NCBI RefSeq assembly: GCF_900199635.1
Contig: NZ_LT962687.1
Span: 853,501 to 917,500 of the forward strand
DNA: 64,000 nt
Source: Anaerotruncus massiliensis (ex Togo et al. 2026)
GTDB lineage: Bacteria > Bacillota > Clostridia > Oscillospirales > Ruminococcaceae
Direction of reading: 5' to 3'
Below the pieces are notes generated by a model. The model ran no database searches. It was not told where the DNA came from and saw nothing but the letters and a program-made list of their open reading frames with translations. Positions 41,817 to 49,206 of the stretch are shown piece by piece (positions within the stretch are counted from its first letter, which is position 1; every line of letters begins with the position of its first letter). Position numbers and translations under genes: made by a program.

Positions 41817-41928
41817 GAAAACCTCCTTGGCCGGGTGAATTTTCTGTAGCTATTCTACCGCGTTTCCCGGAGAAATGCAAACCAAAGAAATCCATCCCCC
41901 GGCGGGCGCGCCGGGGGATGGATTTCCT

Positions 41929-43002
41929 TCAGGAGCCCTGCGCGGCAAAATAGAGCTTGTTGCGCAGGTAGGAGGGGTCGTCGGGCTTATATTTCCCGGC
42001 GCGGTCGTTATATTCGGCGGCGCGGGCGCGCTCGCCCAGCCGGTCGTGGCAGACGCAAAGCTGGATGCAGGGCAGGTAGCCGTAGCAGTCGGGGCTGACG
42101 AAAGCGCCCGAGCGGTCGTCGCGCTCGCGGGAGAGCGCGAGCTCATACCAGAAGATCGCCTCCCGGTAGCGCGCGCGGTCGAGAAAATGCTTTCCGACGT
42201 CGCAGCAGACCTCGGCGCGCGGCGTGTCGTATTCAAGGGTGCGCAGCAGCGCGGAAAGCCCCTCGCGCGGCTCCTTCATCGCGTAGCGGCACCAGGAGAG
42301 ATGGCGGCAGGCTTCGATGTTGTTTTCGATCCAGCCGCGTCCCCCGTCCAAGAACGCCTCAAACACGCGGACGGCGTCGGCGTAACGCTCGTGGTAGTAG
42401 AGCTCGCGCGCGTAGTAGAACTGGTCGCGCGGCGCGAGCTCCCCCTGCTCGGCGAGCTGTTTTTCATAGATGCGCAGATTGCGCGCAGGGTCGGAGGGGC
42501 GCAGTTTGCGGTGGGAGACGGCGGCGTCTCCGTAAACGACGACGCCCGAGGGGGTGATCGCCTCGTGCACCGCCCCCGCCCAGCGGAATTCAGGGCTGTT
42601 GCGGACGATCCGTTCGCGGTAGTAGGAGAGGGTGGGCTTGCCGTCCGCGTCGAACGCCGCGTGGTAGCGGAGCATGACGACGTCGGCGGCGGGATCGAGG
42701 GTGCGTTTGAGGTCGAGCAGCGCGGCGCGGTCGGCTTCCAAAAGTATGTCGTCCGCGTCGAGCCACATGCAGTATTCCATCTCCGCTTTGGAGAAGGAAA
42801 AATTCCGCGCGGCGGAAAAGTCGTCGGTCCACGCGAAGTCATAGACCTTGTCGGTATACCGCCGCGCGATCTCCTTCGTCGCGTCGGCGGAGCCGGTATC
42901 CACAATGATGATCTCGTCCGCCGCGTCCGCCGCGCTTTCGAGGCAGCGGGCGAGGACGTCCTCCTCATCTTTAACGATCATGCACAGGCTGATGGTGATC
43001 AT
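41929..43002 (-). CDS. Glycosyltransferase family 2 with TPR-like C-terminus
   Basis: 357 residues. The GT-A domain starts ISLCMIVKDEEDVLARCLES, with IIIVDTGSADATKEIA and the metal-binding DxD in MEYCMWLDADDILLEAD. From about residue 200 on, helical repeats (YYARELYYHERYADAVRVFE, CCDVGKHFLDRARYREAIFW) look like TPRs. This arrangement is known from SunS-like and related clostridial transferases. The acceptor is unknown; no bacteriocin or capsule gene is adjacent. Ribosome binding site AAAGGAGAG. Confidence 0.88.
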   Translation of the reverse strand: MITISLCMIVKDEEDVLARCLESAADAADEIIIVDTGSADATKEIARRYTDKVYDFAWTDDFSAARNFSFSKAEMEYCMWLDADDILLEADRAALLDLKRTLDPAADVVMLRYHAAFDADGKPTLSYYRERIVRNSPEFRWAGAVHEAITPSGVVVYGDAAVSHRKLRPSDPARNLRIYEKQLAEQGELAPRDQFYYARELYYHERYADAVRVFEAFLDGGRGWIENNIEACRHLSWCRYAMKEPREGLSALLRTLEYDTPRAEVCCDVGKHFLDRARYREAIFWYELALSRERDDRSGAFVSPDCYGYLPCIQLCVCHDRLGERARAAEYNDRAGKYKPDDPSYLRNKLYFAAQGS

Positions 43003-43041
43003 GGAACTCTCCTTTACAGGTTTTGCCGCCCGAACGGCGCG

Positions 43042-43737
43042 TCAGAGAAATGCGCCCTCCCGTTCAAAGCGGGTGCGAAGCGTTCCGATCGCCTTCTTTT
43101 CAATGCGCGAGACATAGGAGCGGGAAATTTCCAGCTTTTTGGCGACCTCCCGCTGGGTGAGCGGGCGGGTCCCGCCGAGTCCGTAGCGCATGACGATGAT
43201 CTGCCGCTCCCGCTCGTCGAGGCAGCAGGCGATAAAATCATAGAGCTGCTCCGACTTGATGTGCAGGTCGATGCAGTCGATGATGTTGTCCTCCTCCGAC
43301 ATGATGTCGCCGAGCGTCAGGGAATTTCCGTCCTTGTCGGTGTCGATCGGATCGCTTATGTAGACGTCCTGCGCGGACTTCTTCTTATTGCGGAAGTGCA
43401 TCAGCACCTCGTTTTCGATGCAGCGGGAGGCGTAGGTCGCGAAACGGGTCCCCTTGTCGGTGTTGAAGGTGGAGACCGCCTTGATCAGTCCGATCGTCCC
43501 GATCGAGATCAGGTCGTCCTGGTCCTTGAAGGTGCTGTAATACTTCTTGATGATATGGGCCACGAGGCGCAGGTTGTGCTCGATCAGGCAGGCTTTGGCG
43601 GCTTCGTCCCCGGCGGCGATCCGATCGAGGCATTCGCGTTCCTCCTTGGCGGAGAGGGGGCGGGGGAAGGACCCGGTACCGGTGACGTGCAGGGCGAAAT
43701 AGAGCAGGTTGCACAGGGCGGCGAACAACGAGAACAA
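43042..43737 (-). CDS. sigK: RNA polymerase sporulation sigma factor SigK
   Basis: 231 residues from TTG 43,737, seven bases after GAGGAGG. The N-terminus (LFAALCNLLYFALHVTG) is the hydrophobic pro-sequence region typical of pro-sigma K, followed by SFPRPLSAKEERECLDRI. Sigma region 2 (DLISIGTIGLIKAVSTFN, RFATYASRCIENEVLMHFR) and region 4 (TQREVAKKLEISRSYVSRIE) are complete. It directs late mother-cell gene expression. The gene is not interrupted by a skin-like element, unlike in some Bacillus and Clostridioides. Confidence 0.95.
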   Translation of the reverse strand: MFSLFAALCNLLYFALHVTGTGSFPRPLSAKEERECLDRIAAGDEAAKACLIEHNLRLVAHIIKKYYSTFKDQDDLISIGTIGLIKAVSTFNTDKGTRFATYASRCIENEVLMHFRNKKKSAQDVYISDPIDTDKDGNSLTLGDIMSEEDNIIDCIDLHIKSEQLYDFIACCLDERERQIIVMRYGLGGTRPLTQREVAKKLEISRSYVSRIEKKAIGTLRTRFEREGAFL

Positions 43738-43892
43738 GGGAAGACCTCCTCGGCCGGAACCCGGCGGATTTGAGAATCGGGCGAAAAAGAAAACGCACCA
43801 TGCAAGACATGGCACGATTCATCTATATGCCAAAGGGTCTCGTCCCGTGCAAGTCCGGCGGCGGGACGGAAACGGCCGTCCCGGAAAAACGA

Positions 43893-43921
43893 TTGAAAAC
43901 ACGGCGGGAACGGGATATAAT
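43893..43921 (+). promoter_or_regulatory. Promoter of the MIF-like gene
   Basis: TTGAAA (43,893-43,898), 17-base spacer, TATAAT (43,916-43,921), 31 bases before the ATG. Confidence 0.8.
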
Positions 43922-43952
43922 AAGCGCAGAAAAATTTGAGGGAGGAATCGCA

Positions 43953-44297
43953 ATGCCCTGCATCCAGACAAAGGTAAACGTCACGCTCACCCCGGAAAAG
44001 GAGGAGGCGATCAAGCAAAAATTCGGACAGGCGATCACCGCCATCCCCGGCAAGACGGAAAACTGGCTGATGTGCACGTTCGAGGACGGCTGCCGCATGT
44101 ATTTCCGCGGGGAGGCCGGCGCGCCGATGGCCTTCGTGGAGGTCAAGGTTTACGGCAAGGCGCCCGCGTCCGCCTTTGACAGGCTGACCGGGGAGATCAC
44201 CGGCATCCTGCGCGACGAACTGGATATCGCGCCCGACCACGTCTACGTCAAATATGAGGAGGTGGCCAGCTGGGGCTGGAACGGCGCGAATTTTTGA
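43953..44297 (+). CDS. MIF/phenylpyruvate tautomerase-related protein
   Basis: 114 residues, normal MIF length. The start MPCIQTKVNVTL places the catalytic-type Pro right after the initiator Met, as in tautomerase-superfamily enzymes. The pattern WLMCTFEDGCRMYFRGEAGAP and the late ITGILRDELDIAPDHVYVKY also fit the MIF family. A trimeric cytosolic tautomerase is expected; the natural substrate in bacteria is unknown. Ribosome binding site GAGGGAGG. Confidence 0.85.
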   Translation: MPCIQTKVNVTLTPEKEEAIKQKFGQAITAIPGKTENWLMCTFEDGCRMYFRGEAGAPMAFVEVKVYGKAPASAFDRLTGEITGILRDELDIAPDHVYVKYEEVASWGWNGANF

Positions 44298-44304
44298 GCC
44301 GTAA

Positions 44305-44335
44305 AAGGGGCGGGGAGCGTGCTCCCCGCCCTTCT
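44305..44335 (+). terminator. Terminator after the MIF-like gene
   Basis: AGGGGCGGGGAGC paired with GCTCCCCGCCCTT, short loop; the T-run is weak. Confidence 0.65.
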
Positions 44336-44409
44336 GCCGTGCGCCTTTCCATCGGCGGAAAGATGTGGTATACTGATTTTGCGAAGATTCCGAATGAAAG
44401 GATGAGCGG

Positions 44410-44679
44410 ATGGGAACCGTCTTGATGTGGGCGCTTTTCGCGGTCAACGCGGCGGGACTGGCGGCCTGCGGGCTCGACAAGTGGAAGGCGAAGCGCGGCG
44501 CGTGGCGCATCCCCGAGAAAACGCTCTTCTTCTTCGCCGTGATCGGCGGGGGATGGGGCGTGTGGGCCGGCATGTATCTCTTCCGGCACAAGACGCGCCG
44601 CTGGTATTTTGTGGTTGGAATCCCGGCGATCACGCTGGCGGAATACGGGCTGCTCGTGTGGGCGCTGCTGGTTCGGTAA
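44410..44679 (+). CDS. DUF1294 family small membrane protein
   Basis: 89 residues with three membrane segments. ACGLDKWKAKRGAWRIPEKTL and VIGGGWGVWAGMYLFRHKTR are the DUF1294 signature (DKxxA...RIPE). The function is unknown. It lies 32 bases upstream of the phosphofructokinase gene and may be cotranscribed. Ribosome binding site AAAGGATG. Confidence 0.85.
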   Translation: MGTVLMWALFAVNAAGLAACGLDKWKAKRGAWRIPEKTLFFFAVIGGGWGVWAGMYLFRHKTRRWYFVVGIPAITLAEYGLLVWALLVR

Positions 44680-44711
44680 TCGGACGGGTTTTGCGTAAGG
44701 AGGAAAAGGAA

Positions 44712-45785
44712 ATGGCAAAAAGAGTGGGAATTTTAACGGCGGGCGGTGACTGTCCGGGACTGAACGCGACCATCCGCGGGGTGGCCAAGGCGCTCTACCA
44801 GAAGATGCCGGACGTGGAGATCGTCGGCGTGGTCGACGGCTTCAAGGGGCTGATCAAGGGCGAGTACCATGAGATGAAGCAGTCGGATTTTTCCGGCATC
44901 CTGACGCGCGGCGGCACCATCCTCGGCACGGCGCGCACCCCCTATAAAAACATGAAGATCGTCGAGAACGACGTGGACAAGGTCGCCGAGATGAAGGGCA
45001 ACTACAAAAAGATGAAGCTCGACTGCCTCTTCGTCCTGGGCGGCAACGGCACCCACAAGACGGCCAATCTGCTCTCCGAGGAGGGGCTCAACATCATCGG
45101 CCTGCCCAAGACGATCGACAACGACATCTGGGGCACCGACGTGACGTTTGGCTTCCATACCGCCGTGGGGATCGGCACCGAGGTGGTCGACCGCATCCAC
45201 ACCACCGCGAGCAGCCACAAACGGGTGATGGTCATCGAGATCATGGGCAACAAGGCGGGCTGGCTCACCCTCTACACCGGCGTGGCGGGCGGTGCGGACG
45301 TCATCCTCATCCCCGAGATCCCCTACGACATCAAAAAGGTCGTCAAGGCGATCGAGCGGCGGGCGGCGTCCGGCCGGGGATTCTCGATCGTGGTGGTCGC
45401 GGAGGGCGCGTTCGACGCCGAAGAGGCCAAAATGAAAAAGAAGGAGCGCGCCGAAAAACGCGCCGCCGAGGGGATCACGACGGCGACGGCGCGCATCGTG
45501 CGGCAGATCGAGGAGAGCTCGGGCTCCGAGACGCGCATGGTCGTGCCGGGGCACTTCATCCGCGGCGGCGAGCCGTCTGCCTACGACCGGGTGCTCGCCT
45601 CCCAGTTCGGCGTTTACGGCGCGGAGCTCTTCAGCCGCGGCATCTTCGGCGTGACCGTCGCCCAGCAGAACAACGAGATCGTCCACAACCGCCTGTCCGA
45701 CGTCGCCGGAAAGACGAAATTCGTCCCGGTCAACGACCAGATGATTTTTACAGCGCGCAGTTTGGGTATTTCCTTCGGCGATTAG
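44712..45785 (+). CDS. pfkA: 6-phosphofructokinase
   Basis: 357 residues. The PFK fold is shown by VGILTAGGDCPGLNATIRG, the catalytic GLPKTIDNDIWGTD segment and VVEIMGNKAGW-like VMVIEIMGNKAG. The phosphoryl-donor loop reads FVLGGNGTHKTA instead of the GGDGS of classical ATP enzymes or the GGDD/GGED of PPi enzymes, so the donor cannot be assigned with certainty; the glycine keeps it nearer the ATP type. A lysine/glutamate-rich insertion (about residues 238-255) is unusual. It works in glycolysis. Ribosome binding site AAGGAGG. Confidence 0.9.
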   Translation: MAKRVGILTAGGDCPGLNATIRGVAKALYQKMPDVEIVGVVDGFKGLIKGEYHEMKQSDFSGILTRGGTILGTARTPYKNMKIVENDVDKVAEMKGNYKKMKLDCLFVLGGNGTHKTANLLSEEGLNIIGLPKTIDNDIWGTDVTFGFHTAVGIGTEVVDRIHTTASSHKRVMVIEIMGNKAGWLTLYTGVAGGADVILIPEIPYDIKKVVKAIERRAASGRGFSIVVVAEGAFDAEEAKMKKKERAEKRAAEGITTATARIVRQIEESSGSETRMVVPGHFIRGGEPSAYDRVLASQFGVYGAELFSRGIFGVTVAQQNNEIVHNRLSDVAGKTKFVPVNDQMIFTARSLGISFGD

Positions 45786-45870
45786 GGAATACCATAGGCG
45801 GGAGGATTTCCTCCCGCCCGCGTCTGGTTTTTTCCGCCGTTCTTTTTTCAAGATTCTTCCCCGAATCCTA

Positions 45871-45899
45871 TTGACAAAAACGGTGGGAACGATTATAAT
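45871..45899 (+). promoter_or_regulatory. Consensus promoter of the tRNA-Asp-Phe-Gly-Cys operon
   Basis: TTGACA (45,871-45,876), 17-base spacer, TATAAT (45,894-45,899), 34 bases before tRNA-Asp. It has the same perfect hexamers as the other tRNA operon. Confidence 0.9.
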
Positions 45900-45933
45900 A
45901 AATATCGCGCTGTTCGACAAGACCGGCGCAGAT

Positions 45934-46010
45934 GGCCCGGTAGTTCAGTTGGTTAGAACGCTAGCCTGTCACGCTAGAGGTCGTGGGTTCGAGCCCCATC
46001 CGGGTCGCCA
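45934..46010 (+). tRNA. tRNA-Asp (GTC)
   Basis: 77 nt with encoded CCA; identical to the gene at 2506-2582. First gene of the second tRNA operon. Confidence 0.95.
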
Positions 46011-46014
46011 GTTT

Positions 46015-46090
<76 letters not shown>

Positions 46091-46093
46091 AAC

Positions 46094-46169
46094 GCGGGTT
46101 TAGCTCATTTGGCAGAGCGCCACCTTGCCAAGGTGGAGGTAGCGAGTTCGAGCCTCGTAACCCGCTCCA
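46094..46169 (+). tRNA. tRNA-Gly (GCC)
   Basis: 76 nt with encoded CCA; identical to the gene at 2322-2397. It is followed by a hairpin AAAAGAGG/CCTCTTTTTT (about 46,173-46,210) that may partly terminate before tRNA-Cys. Confidence 0.95.
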
Positions 46170-46233
46170 ACAAAAAGAGGTCGGGAATGGAAACTTCGCG
46201 CCTCTTTTTTCATATACTGCGGTATATGATAGC

Positions 46234-46308
46234 GGCGCCGTAGCCAAGCGGTAAGGCAGAGGTCTGCAAAACCTTCATTCACCGGTCCGATTCCGGTCGG
46301 CGCCTCCA
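46234..46308 (+). tRNA. tRNA-Cys (GCA)
   Basis: 75 nt with encoded CCA. Acceptor GGCGCCG pairs with CGGCGCC, anticodon loop CTGCAAA (GCA), T-arm CCGGTCCGATTCCGG. Terminator CCCCCGCTGC/GCAGCGGGGG follows within 12 bases. Confidence 0.94.
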
Positions 46309-46868
46309 AAGGACAAAACCCCCGCTGCGAAAGCAGCGGGGGTTTTTGCGCATCCGCGGCGTGGAAAGCAAAAAATCTGCAAAACCAGCATTTACCGGTC
46401 CGATTCCGGTCGGCGCCTCCAAAGGACAAAACCCCCGCTGCGAAAGCAGCGGGGGTTTTTGCGCATCCGCGGCATGGAAAGCAAAAAATCTGCAAAACCA
46501 ACATTTACCGGTCCGATTCCGGTCGGCGCCTCCAAAGGGCAAAACCCCCACTGCGAAAGCAGCGGGGGTTTTTGCGCATCCGCGGCATGGAAAGCAAAAA
46601 ATCCGCAAAACCAACATTTACCGGTCCGATTCCGGTCGGCGCCTCCAAAGGACAAAACTCCCGCTGCGAAAGCAGCGGGAGTTTTTGCGCATCCGCGGCG
46701 TGGAAAGCAAAAAATCCGCAAAACCTTCATTCACCGGTCCGATTCCGGTCGGCGCCTCCAAAGGACAAAACCCCCGCTGCGAAAGCAGCGGGGGTTTTTG
46801 CGCATCCGCGGCATGGAAAGCAAAAAATCTGCGAAACCAACATTCACCGGTCCGATTCCGGTCGGCGC
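46309..46868 (+). repeat. Five tandem 113-bp degenerate tRNA-Cys plus terminator units
   Basis: The T-arm CCGGTCCGATTCCGG starts at 46,282 (true gene), then 46,395, 46,508, 46,621, 46,734 and 46,847, an exact 113-bp period. Each unit has a tRNA-Cys 3' half from the anticodon loop to CCA, a hairpin terminator with T-run, and a 28-base segment in place of the tRNA 5' half that still matches it at 13 positions without gaps. The fourth terminator has a paired change (CTCCC/GGGAG) that keeps its stem. The last unit is cut before the CCA and runs into a different terminator. These are tRNA pseudogene copies; none can fold as a full tRNA. Confidence 0.85.
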
Positions 46869-46912
46869 AAAAACAGGGCGGCGGATCCATACGGACCCGC
46901 CGCCCTGTTTTT
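46869..46912. terminator. Terminator closing the tRNA-Cys array and the creatininase-family gene
   Basis: AAAAACAGGGCGGCGG and CCGCCGCCCTGTTTTT pair around a GATC-centred inner part; T-runs on both strands suit the convergent arrangement. Confidence 0.8.
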
Positions 46913-46913
46913 G

Positions 46914-47672
46914 TCAGCCCGGGAAGGCCGTACCGACGATCTCGACGAGGCGTGGGAGAACCGCCTCGACGATCAGCCGCCCCTTTTCCGCCGAGGAGGA
47001 ACGCGCGGTCGCGAGGACCCCGGTGGAGGGAATGGCGTCTTTATCGATGGGGTATTTGAAGTAGGGGCAGGGCGCGGCGCCCTTTGAATCGACGATGAGC
47101 TCCTCCCGCACAAGCTCGGGCGCGAAGTAGAGCATGAGGGAGGTCTCGGTGATCGCCGCGTGCTCGAACGCCCAGCCGGGGAAGGGCACCTCGTCGAAGA
47201 GGCGGGCGATCAGTTCCTCGGGCATGGGGTCCCACCAGTTGGAGAGCAGGAGGGTGACACGGTCCCCATAACGGGCGCTGCACAGGTCCATCGCCTCGAT
47301 GAGGAAGGGGTCGTTTTCAAAGTGCGCGTTCATAATGAAGATTTTGGTGAAGCCGTCCCGCACAAACTCGTCGAACAGGTCGGAGGCGAGCTGCTGGAGC
47401 GTCGCGCCGTTCAGGTCGATCGTGCCGGGAAAGAGGGGCCCGCCGCCGCTCAGGGGCTTCGATTTATAGCCGTAGGAGAGGGTGGGGGCGACCACGCCGC
47501 CGACCGCCTGGGCGAGCCGGCAGGCGAACTGCTCGGCGAGCACCGCGTCCACGCAGAGCGGCAGGTGCGGCCCGTGCTGTTCGGTCGCGCCGACCGGGAG
47601 GATGAGGACCTGGTCCTTTTTCGCCTCAAATTCCCGCCAGGTCATCCGTTCCATCTTGACTTCTTCAAACAT
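46914..47672 (-). CDS. Creatininase family amidohydrolase
   Basis: 252 residues. The metal ligands fit creatininase: PVGATEQHGPHLPLCVDAVL near the N-terminus, FIMNAHFENDPFL in the middle and EHAAITETSLMLYFAPEL later. Family members hydrolyse cyclic amides (creatinine, FAPy intermediates in F420/riboflavin synthesis). Next to cytosine deaminase and purine-type genes, a role in opening a base-derived ring is plausible but unproven. It is divergent from codA. Ribosome binding site AAGGAGGGC. Confidence 0.85.
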   Translation of the reverse strand: MFEEVKMERMTWREFEAKKDQVLILPVGATEQHGPHLPLCVDAVLAEQFACRLAQAVGGVVAPTLSYGYKSKPLSGGGPLFPGTIDLNGATLQQLASDLFDEFVRDGFTKIFIMNAHFENDPFLIEAMDLCSARYGDRVTLLLSNWWDPMPEELIARLFDEVPFPGWAFEHAAITETSLMLYFAPELVREELIVDSKGAAPCPYFKYPIDKDAIPSTGVLATARSSSAEKGRLIVEAVLPRLVEIVGTAFPG

Positions 47673-47739
47673 ACAGCGCCCTCCTTTTGGATGTTCATCA
47701 CATAATCAAATGATAAGGGAAAAGGATTGTGGCTACAAT

Positions 47740-47786
47740 GTACAAAAAGTCCGAAAGCTCGCCAAATGCTTGTACGCAGGGTACAA
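47740..47786. promoter_or_regulatory. GTACAA inverted-repeat sites between creatininase and codA genes
   Basis: TTGTAC (47,770-47,775) and GTACAA (47,781-47,786) form an inverted repeat with a 5-base centre, and a further GTACAA lies at 47,740-47,745. Repeated half-sites in a divergent promoter region suggest a regulator binding site, perhaps for the PucR protein of the same locus. Confidence 0.5.
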
Positions 47787-47871
47787 TGACGAAGCCGTTT
47801 CGCTGTGCTATGCTTTTTAACAGAGAACACGGCGGCCACCGGCCCGCCTGGATCAAAGGGGATTTCGGGAC

Positions 47872-49206
47872 ATGAAGAGAACCTTATTTCTGAACGCGAA
47901 GCTCAAGGGCGCCGCCGGCGTCACCGACCTTTTGGTGGAGGACGGCGTCTTTTCGGAGATCGCTCCCGGCTTGGGCGCCCGGTATCCGGAGGCCGAGCGG
48001 GTGGACCTCGGCGGGAAGCTGACGCTTCCGCCCTATGTGGAACCGCACATCCATCTGGATTATGTATATACGGCGCGCGAACCCGGCGCGAAAAACCACA
48101 GCGGGACCCTCTTCGAGGGCATCCAGCGCTGGTCGGAGACAAAGGGCGGCATGTCCGGGGAGGAGATCAAGCGCCGCGCCCGCATCGCCCTGCGCAAGCA
48201 GATCCTGAGCGGCATCCAATACGTCCGCACCCATGTGGACGTGACCGACCCCAACCTCACCGGCCTGAAGGCGATGCTGGAGCTGCGCGAGGAGGTCTCC
48301 GACCTCGTCACCATGCAGATCATCGCCTTCCCGCAGGAGGGGATGTACTCCTTCCCGGGCGGCGACCGGCTCGTGGAGGAGGCGCTTAAAATGGGCGCCG
48401 ACGTCGTCGGCGCGATCCCGCACTTTGAATTCACCCGCGAGTTCGGGCTGCGCTCGGTCAAAAGGGCGGTCGAGCTCGCGGTCAAATACGGAAAGCTCGT
48501 GGACATCCACTGCGACGAGACGGACGACGAGCAGTCCCGCTTCCTCGAGGAGCTGGCCGCGCAGGCCTACCTCGGCGGCATCGGCGAACTGACCACCGCC
48601 AGCCACACCTGCGCGATGGCCTCCTACAACAACGCCTACACCGCCAAGCTCTTTAAGCTGCTCAAGCTCGCGAAGCTCAACTTCATCTCCTGCCCGACCG
48701 AGAACATGCATCTTCAGGGCCGGTGCGACAGCTACCCCAAGCGCCGCGGCGTGACCCGCGTGCCCGAGCTGCTCGCCGAGGGACTCAACGTCTGCTTCGC
48801 GCAGGATTCGATCTCCGACCCGTGGTATCCGCTCGGTTCGGGGAACCTCATGAACATCCTCGACGCCGGCCTGCACGCCTGCCAGCTCACGAGCATCGAG
48901 CAGATCTACGGCGCGCTCGACCTGATCACGGTGAACGGCGCGAAGACGCTGCACATCCAGGACGCCTACGGCATCGCGCCGGGCAGGGACGCAAACTTTA
49001 TCGTGCTCAACGCCGCCGACGAGTTTGACGCGGTCTGCGAACGCGCGAGCGTCGCCTGCTCGGTGCGCGGGGGAGAATTCCTCTTCCGGCGGTTCGAGCA
49101 GGTCGAAACCGACCGGGGCTTTTTGCGGGAGGAACCGCTATTTTTCGATGAATTCCGCGGCAAGGATGCTGTTGAAGAGTTCGTGCCGGACAAACGCATC
49201 GTCTAA
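47872..49206 (+). CDS. codA: Cytosine deaminase (amidohydrolase)
   Basis: 444 residues. The CodA-type metal centre is clear: LPPYVEPHIHLDYVYT, LVDIHCDETDDEQSRF, TASHTCAMASYNN and NVCFAQDSISDPWYPLGSGN. The E. coli enzyme deaminates cytosine to uracil and also isoguanine; the close match of these motifs supports the same chemistry, but related amidohydrolases vary in substrate. Its last 69 bases overlap the convergent pucR gene. Confidence 0.88.
   Translation: MKRTLFLNAKLKGAAGVTDLLVEDGVFSEIAPGLGARYPEAERVDLGGKLTLPPYVEPHIHLDYVYTAREPGAKNHSGTLFEGIQRWSETKGGMSGEEIKRRARIALRKQILSGIQYVRTHVDVTDPNLTGLKAMLELREEVSDLVTMQIIAFPQEGMYSFPGGDRLVEEALKMGADVVGAIPHFEFTREFGLRSVKRAVELAVKYGKLVDIHCDETDDEQSRFLEELAAQAYLGGIGELTTASHTCAMASYNNAYTAKLFKLLKLAKLNFISCPTENMHLQGRCDSYPKRRGVTRVPELLAEGLNVCFAQDSISDPWYPLGSGNLMNILDAGLHACQLTSIEQIYGALDLITVNGAKTLHIQDAYGIAPGRDANFIVLNAADEFDAVCERASVACSVRGGEFLFRRFEQVETDRGFLREEPLFFDEFRGKDAVEEFVPDKRIV

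Noticed and set aside
41875-43773. A 632-codon open frame on the plus strand across the glycosyltransferase and sigK genes
   Set aside because: It spans two clear minus-strand genes in antisense and has no protein-like features of its own.
43042-43815. A longer SigK starting at the ATG at 43,815
   Set aside because: The extra 26 residues lack a ribosome binding site and do not fit the SigK family, whereas TTG 43,737 has GAGGAGG seven bases upstream and gives the normal pro-sequence.
46309-46868. CRISPR array
   Set aside because: The period is constant (113 bp) and the whole unit is repeated, with no unique spacers. The units are tRNA-Cys 3' halves with terminators.
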